Positions 33,850 to 44,071 are shown, counted from the stretch's first letter. The stretch is 64,000 bases of DNA from an uncultured Clostridiaceae bacterium (GCA_902477765.1 CABSIM010000005.1:1-64000); one strand, 5' to 3'. The notes: generated by a model from the letters alone, not told the origin. Program-made: numbers and translations.

Positions 33850-35283
33850 ATGAAAACAGAGATGCAATGCATGAATCAGGTTCCGGCTGCGGAGCCTGAA
33901 AGACAGCAGTATTTTATAAAACTGGTCAGAGAACAGGTGGAAGCCCTCAGCAGGAAAAAAGGACGCAGGCTCACCTGTTTTATCACGACATTCGGATGCC
34001 AGATGAACGCCAGAGATTCCGAAAAGCTTCTGGGAATTCTGGAACAGGCAGGATTTGTGCCGGGAGAGGATGAAAACGCTGATTTTGTCCTGTACAATAC
34101 CTGCACCGTCCGGGAAAATGCCAATCTGAAGGTTTACGGCCGCCTCGGCCGCCTGAGCAGCATGAAACGCAGGAATCCGGAAAAGCTGATTGCCCTGTGC
34201 GGATGCATGATGCAGGAAAAAGAAGTGGTGGAGAAGATCCGGAAAAGTTACCGTTTCGTGGATATCATTTTCGGTACACACAATATTTTCAAACTGGCGG
34301 AACTTCTTTATGAACGTCTGTCAGAGAAACATATGGTGGTGGATATCTGGGAAGGAACGGATCAGATCGTGGAAGATCTTCCTGTGGAACGGAAATATCC
34401 CTTCAAATCCGGTGTCAACATCATGTTCGGATGCAACAATTTCTGCAGTTACTGTATTGTTCCGTACGTGAGAGGAAGAGAACGGAGCAGGAATCCGGAA
34501 GATATCATAAATGAAATCAGAGCGCTGGTGGACGACGGTGTGGTGGAAGTCATGCTTCTGGGGCAGAATGTAAATTCCTATGGAAAGACGCTGGAATCTC
34601 CCATTTCTTTTGCGGAACTTCTGAGAAGAGTGGAACAGATCGAAGGACTGGAACGGATCCGTTTTATGACATCCCATCCCAAAGATCTTTCCGATGAACT
34701 CATTCAGGTGATGAAAGAGTCCAGAAAAATCTGCCGGCATCTTCATCTGCCGCTGCAGTCCGGCAGCAGCAGAATTCTGGAACGGATGAACCGCCGGTAT
34801 ACAAAGGAACAGTATCTGGAACTGGTGGACAGAATCCGCAGGGCGATTCCGGATATTTCGCTTACCACGGATATTATTGTCGGATTCCCCGGCGAAACCG
34901 AAGAAGATTTTGAAGAAACCATGGACGTGGTAAGAAAAGTAAAATATGACAGCGCGTTTACCTTCATATATTCCAGACGCACCGGCACACCCGCTGCCGC
35001 CATGGCGGAGCAGGTTCCGGAAGAAGTTGTGAAGGCCCGGTTTGACCGCCTTCTTTCCCTGGTACAGGAGATTGCCGCGGAAGTAATCTCCCGGGATGAG
35101 GGAACCGTTCAGAAGGTGCTTGCTGAAGAGCGCGATACCCATAAGGCCGGATGGCTTACCGGCAGGATGAGCAACAACACGGTCGTTCACTTTGAAGGAG
35201 GACCGGAACTCATCGGCAAAATCGTGGATGTATCTCTCGATGAAGCCAAAGGCTTTTATTTCATGGGAAGCCTAAAAAAATAA
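33850..35283 (+). CDS. miaB: tRNA-2-methylthio-N6-dimethylallyladenosine synthase MiaB
   Basis: The 477-residue radical SAM methylthiotransferase modifies A37 of tRNAs. The N-terminal domain has the auxiliary cluster cysteines in TFGCQMN, NTCTVRENA and LCGCMMQ. The radical SAM motif is CNNFCSYC (CxxxCxxC). A C-terminal TRAM domain ends the protein. miaA, which makes the isopentenyl precursor on the same base, is four genes downstream in the same direction, so both A37 enzymes lie in one cluster. Confidence 0.96.
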   Translation: MKTEMQCMNQVPAAEPERQQYFIKLVREQVEALSRKKGRRLTCFITTFGCQMNARDSEKLLGILEQAGFVPGEDENADFVLYNTCTVRENANLKVYGRLGRLSSMKRRNPEKLIALCGCMMQEKEVVEKIRKSYRFVDIIFGTHNIFKLAELLYERLSEKHMVVDIWEGTDQIVEDLPVERKYPFKSGVNIMFGCNNFCSYCIVPYVRGRERSRNPEDIINEIRALVDDGVVEVMLLGQNVNSYGKTLESPISFAELLRRVEQIEGLERIRFMTSHPKDLSDELIQVMKESRKICRHLHLPLQSGSSRILERMNRRYTKEQYLELVDRIRRAIPDISLTTDIIVGFPGETEEDFEETMDVVRKVKYDSAFTFIYSRRTGTPAAAMAEQVPEEVVKARFDRLLSLVQEIAAEVISRDEGTVQKVLAEERDTHKAGWLTGRMSNNTVVHFEGGPELIGKIVDVSLDEAKGFYFMGSLKK

Positions 35284-35298
35284 AAGGAGCAGGGTACA

Positions 35299-36741
35299 AT
35301 GAAACTTCCAATGAAAAAACTGACGGCCGCGGCAGTTGCTGCAGGACTCTCCGTATCTTTAAGCTTTACGGCGGTTGCAGAAGAAAAATTCGGACCGGGA
35401 TTTGATCTGACACCTGACGAAACACAGAGCGGAGAGAGCCAGAATCAAGGCGGCCAGGAAGAAAACCAGACGGATTCCCAGCAGGGCGGTGAAGAACAGT
35501 CAGCAGGAACCGAGACACAGGAAGGTGAGTCCGGACAGCAGACAGGGACGGATTCCGGACAGGTCCAGTATCCGGAAGGAATGGTTCCCAACACCAATCT
35601 GTACGGCGGAAACGTGGACATAACGCCTACCAATGCACAGGCTGTCTGGGATGCGGTGGAAGTATTCGGACAGCCGGCCAATGTGGAAGGCCAGTATACG
35701 TGGCTTTCTGCCAAACTGAAAAACGGACTTGAAGGAAAACTTTCCTACAGGCCATATGTCAACAACGGCGGCTGGCTTCAGTTTTACTCGGACGGAGAGC
35801 CGGCAGGAGGAACGGAAGGTTCCACATATGTGGAGGCCATCCAGATGCATCTGACCGGCAAAGCCGCAGAACAGTATGATCTTTATTATGCCGTTTCCAC
35901 AGCGCAGAGGGGACAGCTGGGATTTGCCGAAGCAGGGCAGATCGCGGGTACCATTGATGTGGGAGACTGGATCACGGATCTGAAAGTGGTTCTGGTTCCC
36001 AAGGGAACCGGTGCGCCGGCTTCCACCATGGACCGGTATTTCGGACCGTTTTCCGGACGGATCCAGTTTACGGAAACAGCTGCCACCTGTGTGAATGCAG
36101 ACGGAACTCCCTATACGGGATGGGCGGATTATGATGAACTCCGTTACTATTTCCAGAATGGTCAGGTGGTGACCGGATGGCAGTATATTGACGGCCTGAA
36201 ATTCTATTTCTACCCCAACGGGCAGCTCTGTCAGGATGTGGATGACCTGATCGGAAAACAGAGTGAATATCTCATCAAGGTCAACAAAACCCTCAACTGC
36301 CTGACTGTATATGCCAGGGACGGTGCCAACGGATTCATCATTCCCGTAAAGGCCATGCTGACATCCGTGGGAGACGATACTCCCATCGGAACCTTTGAGA
36401 CACCGGAAAAATACCGCTGGAGACTGATGTACAACGACACGTATACGCAGTATGCCACAAGAATCCAGGCAGGTGCGGGATTCCTGTTCCATTCCATTAC
36501 ATACGAGACGACAGATCCCCATACGCTGATCACCAGCGGATACAACGGACTGGGAGTGGTACGTTCGGCAGGATGCATCCGTCTTACATGTGAAAATGCC
36601 AAATGGATCTATGACAACTGCAGGATTGGTACCAAGGTAACAATCTACGAAGATCCCAATGTGCCGTCTCCGTTTATGAAACCGTACGTGGTACTGATTC
36701 CCGACGATCAGAATTATGATCCGACGGACCCGAATGTGTAA
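35299..36741 (+). CDS. Secreted L,D-transpeptidase with cell-wall-binding repeat
   Basis: The 480-residue protein has a signal peptide (basic start, then AAVAAGLSVSLSFTAVAEE), a Gln/Glu/Gly-rich linker (about 40-95) and an uncharacterised middle domain. Then comes a choline-binding-type repeat region (GWADYDELRYYFQNGQVVTG, GWQYIDGLKFYFYPNGQL). A C-terminal YkuD domain carries His398 (FHS) and the catalytic Cys426 in RSAGCIRLT. Such enzymes cross-link or anchor to peptidoglycan outside the cell. AAAAGGAG precedes the ATG. Its place between miaB and mutS is unusual and may reflect only shared transcription. Confidence 0.88.
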   Translation: MKLPMKKLTAAAVAAGLSVSLSFTAVAEEKFGPGFDLTPDETQSGESQNQGGQEENQTDSQQGGEEQSAGTETQEGESGQQTGTDSGQVQYPEGMVPNTNLYGGNVDITPTNAQAVWDAVEVFGQPANVEGQYTWLSAKLKNGLEGKLSYRPYVNNGGWLQFYSDGEPAGGTEGSTYVEAIQMHLTGKAAEQYDLYYAVSTAQRGQLGFAEAGQIAGTIDVGDWITDLKVVLVPKGTGAPASTMDRYFGPFSGRIQFTETAATCVNADGTPYTGWADYDELRYYFQNGQVVTGWQYIDGLKFYFYPNGQLCQDVDDLIGKQSEYLIKVNKTLNCLTVYARDGANGFIIPVKAMLTSVGDDTPIGTFETPEKYRWRLMYNDTYTQYATRIQAGAGFLFHSITYETTDPHTLITSGYNGLGVVRSAGCIRLTCENAKWIYDNCRIGTKVTIYEDPNVPSPFMKPYVVLIPDDQNYDPTDPNV

Positions 36742-36760
36742 GGATAGAAGGGAAAAGAAA

Positions 36761-39418
36761 GTGGCACAATTATCACCAATGATGACACACTACCTGGAGA
36801 CAAAAAAGCAGTATCCTGACTGCATTCTGTTTTACCGTCTCGGGGATTTTTATGAAATGTTCTTTGAGGATGCCATTACGGTATCCCGGGAACTGGAAAT
36901 TACACTGACAGGAAAAGACTGTGGATTAGAGGAACGCGCACCTATGTGTGGCGTTCCTTATCACGCAGTGGAGGGATACCTGACCCGTCTGGTTCAGAAA
37001 GGCTACAAGGTGGCCATTGCGGAACAGATGGAAGATCCGAAACTGGCCAAGGGACTGGTGAAGCGTGAAGTGATCCGGGTGGTAACTCCCGGCACCATAA
37101 CCAGTTCTCAGGCTCTGGATGAGACAAAAAACAACTACCTGATGGGCGTTGTCTATACGGGAAATACTTATGGCATAGCGACGGTTGATATTACAACCGG
37201 CGATTTTTTTGTTACTGAGGTACAGTCGGAACGGACCCTGCTGGACGAGATCAACAAGTTCTCACCATCCGAGCTGGTATGCAGCGAGTCTCTTTTCATG
37301 TCCGGACTGGATATGGAAGAACTGAAGAACCGGTATCATCTGGCAGTTACGGCGCTGGATAACCGCTTCTTTTCGGATGATACCTGCCGGAAGGTCCTTA
37401 AGGAACATTTCCATGTCATGAGCCTGGAAGGGCTGGGTCTGGGCGAGTACGAAAACGGCATGATTGCCTGCGGATGTGTGCTTCAGTATCTTTATGAGAC
37501 ACAGAAAAATGACCTTTCTCACCTGACCAAGCTGACGCCTTATACCACGGGACAGTTTATGGTCATCGATACCTCCACCAGGAGAAATCTGGAACTGGTG
37601 GAAACGCTGAGGGAGAAACAGAAGCGGGGAAGCCTTCTCTGGGTCCTGGACAGGACCAGAACGGCCATGGGCGCCAGAATGCTGAGAACGTTCATTGAAC
37701 AGCCTCTGGTCAGCGCATCGGAAATCGGCCGGCGCCAGGAAGCCATTGAAGAACTCAACATGAACTACATTTCACGCGAGGAGATACGCGAATATCTGAA
37801 TTCGATTTATGATCTGGAGCGGCTGATCGGACGTATCAGTTACAAAACGGCCAATCCCCGCGATCTTCTGGCATTTAAAAATTCCCTGGCCATGCTGCCG
37901 CATATTCGCCGGATCATGGGAGAATTTTCCTGCAGCCTGTTAAAAGATATCTGTCAGGATATGGACGAGCTTTCGGATCTTCATGACCTGATTGCACGTG
38001 CCATTACCGATGAACCGCCCATTACAATCCGGGAAGGGAACATCATCAGGGACGGCTTCAGTCCGGAGGCGGACCGGTACAGAAAAGCCAAGACCGAAGG
38101 AAAAACCTGGCTGGCGGATCTTGAAAACACGGAACGGGAAAAGACCGGCATCAAGACACTGAAAGTAAAGTTCAATAAAGTTTTCGGCTACTATTTTGAA
38201 GTGACCAATTCCTTCAAAGATATGGTGCCGGATTATTTTATCCGCAAACAGACCCTGACCAATGCGGAGCGCTATACCACAGACCGGCTGAAGGAACTGG
38301 AAGACATCATCATGGGAGCCGAAGACCGTCTGTATACGCTGGAATATGAGCTTTTCTGTCAGGTGCGGGATCAGATTGCCGGAGAGGTTTTAAGAATTCA
38401 GAAAACAGCCAAGGCCATTGCCGGCATCGATGTGTTCACATCGCTGTCTTCCGTGGCCACTCGGAATAATTATGTGAAGCCGAAAATCAATGAAAAGGGG
38501 ATCATCAGCATAAAAAACGGACGGCATCCCGTGGTGGAACGGATGATGCGGGACGATCTGTTTGTGGCCAATGACACTTTCCTGGACAACGGAAAAAACA
38601 GAATTTCCGTGATCACAGGCCCCAATATGGCGGGAAAATCCACCTATATGCGTCAGACCGCACTGATTGTTCTGATGGCCCAGATCGGAAGCTTCGTGCC
38701 GGCTGATGCGGCAAACATCGGCATCTGTGACCGGATTTTCACCCGTGTGGGAGCGTCTGATGATCTGGCCTCCGGTCAGAGCACATTTATGGTGGAAATG
38801 ACGGAGGTTGCCAATATTCTGAGAAATGCCACCAGAAACAGCCTTCTGGTTCTGGATGAGATCGGACGCGGCACCAGCACGTTTGACGGCCTTGCCATTG
38901 CCTGGGCGGTCATTGAGTATATCAGCAATACAAAAATTCTGGGGGCCAAGACCCTGTTTGCCACCCATTATCATGAGCTGACGGAACTTGAGGGAACCAT
39001 CGGAGGCGTCAACAATTACTGCATCGCTGTCAAGGAGCAGGGCGAAGACATTGTTTTCCTCCGAAAGATTGTAAAAGGAGGCGCTGACAAGAGCTACGGA
39101 ATTCAGGTGGCCAGGCTGGCCGGAGTCCCGGATTCAGTCACTGCCAGAGCACGGGAACTGGTGGAGGAACTTTCCACTGCCGATATTACATCCCACGCCA
39201 GAGAGATCGCCGAGGCCCATGCCAACGTATCCCAGCATAAGGCAGTTGCCAGGCCGGATGAGGTGGATATGAATCAGCTTTCTATTTTTGATACGGTGAA
39301 AGACGATGATATTGTCAAGGAACTGCGGGACCTGGAACTGTCCACCATGACACCCATTGACGCCCTGAACACCCTTTACCGTCTGCAGACAAAACTGAAA
39401 AACAGGTGGAGCTCATAG
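36761..39418 (+). CDS. mutS: DNA mismatch repair protein MutS
   Basis: The 885-residue protein recognises mismatches. The N-terminal mismatch-binding domain includes the YRLGDFYEMFFEDA motif with the Phe-x-Glu wedge. The ATPase has Walker A GPNMAGKSTYMRQ and DEIGRGTSTFDGLA. I choose GTG 36761, which gives the typical AQLSPMMTHYLETKKQYPD start (first Val read as Met), after AGAAGGGA. In-frame ATGs at 36716 and 36734 lie inside the upstream gene and lack a good site. Confidence 0.96.
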   Translation: MAQLSPMMTHYLETKKQYPDCILFYRLGDFYEMFFEDAITVSRELEITLTGKDCGLEERAPMCGVPYHAVEGYLTRLVQKGYKVAIAEQMEDPKLAKGLVKREVIRVVTPGTITSSQALDETKNNYLMGVVYTGNTYGIATVDITTGDFFVTEVQSERTLLDEINKFSPSELVCSESLFMSGLDMEELKNRYHLAVTALDNRFFSDDTCRKVLKEHFHVMSLEGLGLGEYENGMIACGCVLQYLYETQKNDLSHLTKLTPYTTGQFMVIDTSTRRNLELVETLREKQKRGSLLWVLDRTRTAMGARMLRTFIEQPLVSASEIGRRQEAIEELNMNYISREEIREYLNSIYDLERLIGRISYKTANPRDLLAFKNSLAMLPHIRRIMGEFSCSLLKDICQDMDELSDLHDLIARAITDEPPITIREGNIIRDGFSPEADRYRKAKTEGKTWLADLENTEREKTGIKTLKVKFNKVFGYYFEVTNSFKDMVPDYFIRKQTLTNAERYTTDRLKELEDIIMGAEDRLYTLEYELFCQVRDQIAGEVLRIQKTAKAIAGIDVFTSLSSVATRNNYVKPKINEKGIISIKNGRHPVVERMMRDDLFVANDTFLDNGKNRISVITGPNMAGKSTYMRQTALIVLMAQIGSFVPADAANIGICDRIFTRVGASDDLASGQSTFMVEMTEVANILRNATRNSLLVLDEIGRGTSTFDGLAIAWAVIEYISNTKILGAKTLFATHYHELTELEGTIGGVNNYCIAVKEQGEDIVFLRKIVKGGADKSYGIQVARLAGVPDSVTARARELVEELSTADITSHAREIAEAHANVSQHKAVARPDEVDMNQLSIFDTVKDDDIVKELRDLELSTMTPIDALNTLYRLQTKLKNRWSS

Positions 39419-39442
39419 CCTTTGCAGAGAGAGGAGACTGTA

Positions 39443-41479
39443 ATGCCCATTCAGGTACTGGATCAGAATACAATCAATCAGATCGCTGCCGGAGAAGTGG
39501 TGGAGCGTCCGGCATCCGTGGTAAAGGAACTGATGGAAAACGCCATTGATGCCGGCGCCACCGCAGTGACTGCGGAGATTCGCGACGGAGGGATCGGCTT
39601 TATCAGAATTACCGACAATGGCTGCGGAATTCCCGGGAAGGAACTTCCGCTGGCTTTTCTCAGACATTCCACCAGCAAGATCCGTACTGCTGCCGACCTT
39701 CTTACGGTGGCCTCCCTGGGATTCCGCGGTGAGGCACTTTCCAGCATTGCGGCGGTCTCTCAGGTGGAAGTGATTACCAGAACGGCAGAAAGCCTCAGCG
39801 GCTTCCGTTACCAGATTGAAGGAGGAGCGGAGAAAAGCCTGGAAGAGGTGGGGGCTCCGGAAGGCACCACATTCATTTCCAGAAATCTTTTTTTCAACAC
39901 GCCGGCAAGAAGAAAATTTCTGAAGACGCCGGCAACGGAAGGCGGTCATGTGGCAGACCTGGTGGAGAAAATTGCCCTGTCCCATCCGGAGATTTCCATA
40001 CGGCTTATTGTCAATAATCAGATCCGCCTTCATACATCGGGCAATCATAACCTGAAAGACATTATTTATACGGTTTACGGAAGAGAAATTGCGGCAAACC
40101 TGATTCCGTTCCGGGCGGAAAACGAGCTGTTTTCCATATCCGGCTTTATAGGAAAGCCGGTGATCGCCAGAGGAAACCGGAATTTTGAGAATTATTTTAT
40201 CAATGGAAGATACATCCGCAGCAGTCTTGTGGCCAGAGCCATTGAGGATGGATACAGGAGTTACATGATGCAGCATAAATATCCCTTTACCCTGCTGCAT
40301 TTTCAGGTGGAGCCGGAATTCATCGATGTCAATGTCCATCCGTCCAAAATGGAAATCCGTTTCAAGGACGGCGAACTGGTGTACCGTACCATCTGCAGCA
40401 CCATCGGAGAAGCACTGAAGGAAAGAGAACTGATTCCTTCTGTGGAAGTTCCCAGGACGGAGGCATCTTTGGGCGCTGCGGCTTCTGCGGAACCTGCCGG
40501 TCCCGAAGTCCGGAACGGAGAGGACAGAAAAGCAGAGACCAAAAAAGAACCAGCGCATAAAGAAACATCCTTCACCGGAAACCCAAAACCGGAAAACGGT
40601 TCCGTACCGGAACCCGTAACATCCGGGAATCTGGCACGGGGCCCTGAGCCTTTTGAAGTACACCGCAGAGAAGCCATGGCCATCCGGGAAAAGCCGGCTT
40701 TTTACGGTATAAAAGAATCCGGGGAACACCGCGGAAAAGAAAATATCCCGAAAGCTCCGGAGTCCGGAAAGGCGCCGGAGACAGCTGCGGCAAACGAAGA
40801 ACATCTGCCGGAAAAAAAGCCGTGCGGAGAAGAGAAGCGGGAGAACAGGCAGCCACAGCAGATGGAAATGTTTGACGGCCGTCTGCTTTCCAGTGAAGCC
40901 CGCAGCAGCCACAGACTCATCGGCCAGCTGTTTGATACGTACTGGCTGGTGGAATATCAGAATCAGCTTTTCATCATAGATCAGCACGCGGCTCACGAAA
41001 AAGTACTTTTTGAGAAGACATTCGCAACGCTGAAAACCAGGGAATACGGCTCTCAGAACATCAGCCCGCCCATTATTCTGACTCTTTCTCTTCAGGAAGA
41101 GGAACTGCTGAAAAAATACCAGAAAGATTTTTCCGATATCGGATTTGAAATCGAACCCTTCGGAGGAAAAGAATACGCTGTGCGGGCGGTGCCGGCAAAT
41201 CTGTTTTCCCTGGCACAGAAAGATCTTCTGATGGAACTGCTGGACGGCCTTTCCGAGGACACGGGACCTGCCGGATCCGAACTGGTATATGACCGGATCG
41301 CTTCCATGTCCTGCAAGGCGGCTGTAAAGGGAAATCACCGTCTGTCTGAACGGGAAGCCAATGAACTCATTGACCAGCTCCTGAAGCTGGAAAACCCATA
41401 TGCCTGCCCCCATGGACGTCCCACCATTATTTCCATCAGCAGGTATGAACTGGAAAAAAAGTTCAAGAGGATTGTATAA
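39443..41479 (+). CDS. mutL: DNA mismatch repair protein MutL
   Basis: The 678-residue protein links MutS to downstream repair. The GHKL ATPase has LMENAIDAGAT, DNGCGI and GFRGEALSSI. A long acidic/basic linker (about 345-465) leads to a C-terminal dimerisation domain with DQHAAHEKVLFE and ACPHGRPTII; these look like the metal-binding motifs of endonuclease-active MutL (DQHAxxExxxxE and CPHGRP), expected in an organism without MutH. ATG 39443 follows GAGAGAGGAG. An in-frame TTG at 39422 has no such site. Confidence 0.96.
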   Translation: MPIQVLDQNTINQIAAGEVVERPASVVKELMENAIDAGATAVTAEIRDGGIGFIRITDNGCGIPGKELPLAFLRHSTSKIRTAADLLTVASLGFRGEALSSIAAVSQVEVITRTAESLSGFRYQIEGGAEKSLEEVGAPEGTTFISRNLFFNTPARRKFLKTPATEGGHVADLVEKIALSHPEISIRLIVNNQIRLHTSGNHNLKDIIYTVYGREIAANLIPFRAENELFSISGFIGKPVIARGNRNFENYFINGRYIRSSLVARAIEDGYRSYMMQHKYPFTLLHFQVEPEFIDVNVHPSKMEIRFKDGELVYRTICSTIGEALKERELIPSVEVPRTEASLGAAASAEPAGPEVRNGEDRKAETKKEPAHKETSFTGNPKPENGSVPEPVTSGNLARGPEPFEVHRREAMAIREKPAFYGIKESGEHRGKENIPKAPESGKAPETAAANEEHLPEKKPCGEEKRENRQPQQMEMFDGRLLSSEARSSHRLIGQLFDTYWLVEYQNQLFIIDQHAAHEKVLFEKTFATLKTREYGSQNISPPIILTLSLQEEELLKKYQKDFSDIGFEIEPFGGKEYAVRAVPANLFSLAQKDLLMELLDGLSEDTGPAGSELVYDRIASMSCKAAVKGNHRLSEREANELIDQLLKLENPYACPHGRPTIISISRYELEKKFKRIV

Positions 41480-42436
41480 ATGAAACAGCCTTTGATCATT
41501 CTTACAGGGCCGACCGCTTCCGGGAAAACAGCACTGTCTGTCAGACTTGCCCGGGAAATCGGCGGCGAAATCATCAGTGCAGATTCCATGCAGGTTTACC
41601 GCCATATGGATATCGGATCTGCCAAGGTGACAGAAGCGGAAATGGGCGGAATCCGCCATCATCTGATTGACGTTCTGGAGCCGTGGGATGAATTCAATGT
41701 GGTGATATTCCAGAAAATGGCTCTGGAGGCCATGGAAAAGATCCGGGCCGCAGGCCATATTCCCATTGTGGCAGGCGGAACCGGTTTTTACATTCAGGCT
41801 CTGCTTTATCATGTGAATTTTACGGAAAACGATGGGGATACGAAAATCCGGGAAGAACTTTCATGCTTCGCACAGACCCGGGGGGCAGATGCCCTTCATG
41901 AACGTCTGCGGCAGGTGGATCCTGAATCTGCCGTGGCCATTCACCCCAATAATGTCAAACGGGTGATCCGTGCCCTGGAATTCTACGAAAAGACCGGAAC
42001 CAGAATTTCAGGACACAATGAAGCGGAAAGACAGAAGGAATCCCCCTATCAGCACGCATTTTATGTCCTGACCATGGACCGGAAAAGGCTTTACGACCGT
42101 ATTGACGAGAGAGTGGACAGGATGCTGGAAAACGGTCTTGTGGAAGAAGTAAGAAAGCTGCAGCAGATGGGATGCCGGAAGGATATGGTCTCCATGCAGG
42201 GACTTGGCTATAAGGAAATCCTCGGATATCTGGACGGCAGCATGACCCTGGAAGAGGCTGTTTACATTCTGAAACGGGATACCAGGCATTTTGCCAAACG
42301 CCAGCTGACCTGGTTCCGCAGAGAACGGGATGTCTGCTGGCTGGACTGGGAAACGTTCGGACGGAATGAAGATAAAATGCTCTCCTGGATCCTGTCGGAT
42401 CTTGAGAACAAAGGCATTGTAATAAAGGAGCAGTAA
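41480..42436 (+). CDS. miaA: tRNA dimethylallyltransferase MiaA
   Basis: The 318-residue enzyme adds dimethylallyl to A37 of tRNAs reading UNN codons; MiaB then acts on the product. Walker A is GPTASGKTALS, followed by SADSMQVYRHMDIGSAKVT. The start codon directly abuts the mutL stop, giving tight translational coupling. In Bacillus subtilis hfq follows miaA; here it does not, and the next gene is the COG4100 enzyme. Confidence 0.96.
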   Translation: MKQPLIILTGPTASGKTALSVRLAREIGGEIISADSMQVYRHMDIGSAKVTEAEMGGIRHHLIDVLEPWDEFNVVIFQKMALEAMEKIRAAGHIPIVAGGTGFYIQALLYHVNFTENDGDTKIREELSCFAQTRGADALHERLRQVDPESAVAIHPNNVKRVIRALEFYEKTGTRISGHNEAERQKESPYQHAFYVLTMDRKRLYDRIDERVDRMLENGLVEEVRKLQQMGCRKDMVSMQGLGYKEILGYLDGSMTLEEAVYILKRDTRHFAKRQLTWFRRERDVCWLDWETFGRNEDKMLSWILSDLENKGIVIKEQ

Positions 42437-42440
42437 AATC

Positions 42441-43721
42441 ATGGAATTAACAGAAATGTATAAACAGTTCGGCATTTCAGAACGGGTGCTGAATTTTGGA
42501 AAAGATGTGGAGAACAGCCTGAAAAAACGGTTTGAGGAGATTGATGCCACAGCGGAATACAACCAGCTGAAGGTAATCCGGGCCATGCAGGAATCCCGGG
42601 TCAGTGACATTCATTTTGCAGGCACCACAGGCTACGGATATAATGACCTGGGAAGAGATACCCTGGAAGAAGTCTATGCCAGAACCTTCCACGGAGAGGA
42701 TGCTCTGGTGCGTCCTCAGCTGATTTCAGGAACCCATGCCCTTGCCATTGCTCTTTCCGGCAACCTGCGCCCGGGAGATGAGATTTTATCTCCGGTCGGA
42801 AAGCCCTATGATACGCTGGAAGAGGTGATCGGAATCCGGGAATCCACAGGTTCTCTGAAAGAATTCGGAATCACGTACCGCCAGGTGGATCTGCTGGACA
42901 ACGGAGACTTTGATTTTGAAAATATCCGCAAGGCCATCAATGAAAAAACAAAGCTTGTGGAAATTCAGAGATCCAAAGGATATGCCACCAGACCGACGCT
43001 GTCTGTGGAGAGAATCGGAGAGCTGATTGCCTTTATCCGTTCCGTCAAGCCGGATGTCATCTGTATGGTGGACAACTGTTACGGGGAATTTGTGGAGCGT
43101 ACAGAGCCTACGGATGTGGGTGCGGATATGATTGTTGGATCTCTCATCAAGAATCCCGGCGGCGGCCTTGCTCCCATCGGCGGATATATTGTCGGGAAAA
43201 AGGACTGCATCGAACGGGCAGCCTGCCGTCTGACCGCCCCCGGACTGGGAAAAGAAGTAGGTGCCAGCCTGGGTGTCAGCCAGTCCCTGTACCAGGGGCT
43301 GTTTCTGGCGCCGACCGTTGTGGCAGGTGCACTGAAAGGAGCGGTTTTCGCCGCCAATCTTTATGAGCAGCTGGGATTTCCCGTGGTTCCCAACGGAACG
43401 GAAAGCCGCCATGACATTATTCAGGCCATCACCTTCGGGACTCCGGAAGGTGTCATCCGTTTCTGTGAAGGAATCCAGGCAGCAGCTCCTGTGGACAGTT
43501 TCGTGACGCCGGAGCCCTGGGCAATGCCCGGATATGATTCCGATGTGATCATGGCAGCCGGAGCGTTTATTCAGGGCGCATCCATTGAACTTTCGGCGGA
43601 TGCCCCCATCAAGCCTCCTTATGCCGTATATTTTCAGGGAGGCCTTACCTGGTATCATGCCAAACTGGGGATCCTGAAATCTCTCCAGAATCTTCTGGAT
43701 TCCGGAATCGTAAAACTTTAA
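42441..43721 (+). CDS. COG4100 PLP-dependent lyase (methionine gamma-lyase family, YnbB-like)
   Basis: The 426-residue protein belongs to the fold-type I PLP enzymes often called 'aluminium resistance protein' or methionine gamma-lyase family. Family features include GTTGYGYNDLGRDTLEEV, RPQLISGTHALAIAL, and the likely PLP lysine in GSLIKNPGGGLAPIGGY. The substrate is unproven; cystathionine or methionine lyase activity is inferred from the fold only. The gene starts four bases after miaA with AAAGGAG ahead of it, and the miaA-ynbB neighbourhood is conserved in Firmicutes. Confidence 0.85.
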   Translation: MELTEMYKQFGISERVLNFGKDVENSLKKRFEEIDATAEYNQLKVIRAMQESRVSDIHFAGTTGYGYNDLGRDTLEEVYARTFHGEDALVRPQLISGTHALAIALSGNLRPGDEILSPVGKPYDTLEEVIGIRESTGSLKEFGITYRQVDLLDNGDFDFENIRKAINEKTKLVEIQRSKGYATRPTLSVERIGELIAFIRSVKPDVICMVDNCYGEFVERTEPTDVGADMIVGSLIKNPGGGLAPIGGYIVGKKDCIERAACRLTAPGLGKEVGASLGVSQSLYQGLFLAPTVVAGALKGAVFAANLYEQLGFPVVPNGTESRHDIIQAITFGTPEGVIRFCEGIQAAAPVDSFVTPEPWAMPGYDSDVIMAAGAFIQGASIELSADAPIKPPYAVYFQGGLTWYHAKLGILKSLQNLLDSGIVKL

Positions 43722-43759
43722 AAACTCCTTAAATATCATTTAAAATTTTTCCGACCGCG

Positions 43760-43788
43760 TTGTACTGGTACGGAAAATATGCTATATT
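43760..43788 (+). promoter_or_regulatory. SigA-type promoter for the DUF4321-radC-mre-min cluster
   Basis: TTGTAC (43760-43765) and TATATT (43783-43788) have 17-bp spacing. It is the only clear promoter before the long tight gene run that ends near 53408. Confidence 0.8.
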
Positions 43789-43819
43789 TAGCTGATAGTC
43801 AATGGAAGGACCGTGGCAT

Positions 43820-44071
43820 ATGAGAGGAAAGAATTTTTGGCTGACACTGGTATTTCTTCTGGCAGGAGTTGTTCTGGGCGGTTTCATCGGAGATGCGGCT
43901 CAGGGGATTCCGGGCCTTTCCTGGCTGAATTTCGGCCAGTCGTTTGGAATCAAGGACCCTATGGTTCTGGATCTGGGGATTCTGACAATCACCTTCGGGT
44001 GTTCCATACGGATTACCATGGCCGGTATTCTCGGCATGGCAGCCGCCCTTTTTGCAAGCCGTTATGTCTGA
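43820..44071 (+). CDS. DUF4321 small membrane protein
   Basis: The 83-residue protein has two hydrophobic segments (LTLVFLLAGVVLGGFIG near the start and ITMAGILGMAAALFASRY at the end) and a central GIKDPMVLDLGILTITFGCSI typical of DUF4321 (quoted in part). The family is common in Clostridia ahead of radC/mre genes and has no known function. ATG 43820 follows GGAAGGACC; an in-frame ATG six codons upstream overlaps that site. Confidence 0.78.
   Translation: MRGKNFWLTLVFLLAGVVLGGFIGDAAQGIPGLSWLNFGQSFGIKDPMVLDLGILTITFGCSIRITMAGILGMAAALFASRYV

Noticed and set aside
39413..41812. A 799-codon open frame antisense to mutL and miaA
   Set aside because: It mirrors mutL and the start of miaA, has no ribosome binding site or recognisable domain, and reads as a low-stop shadow of biased codon use.
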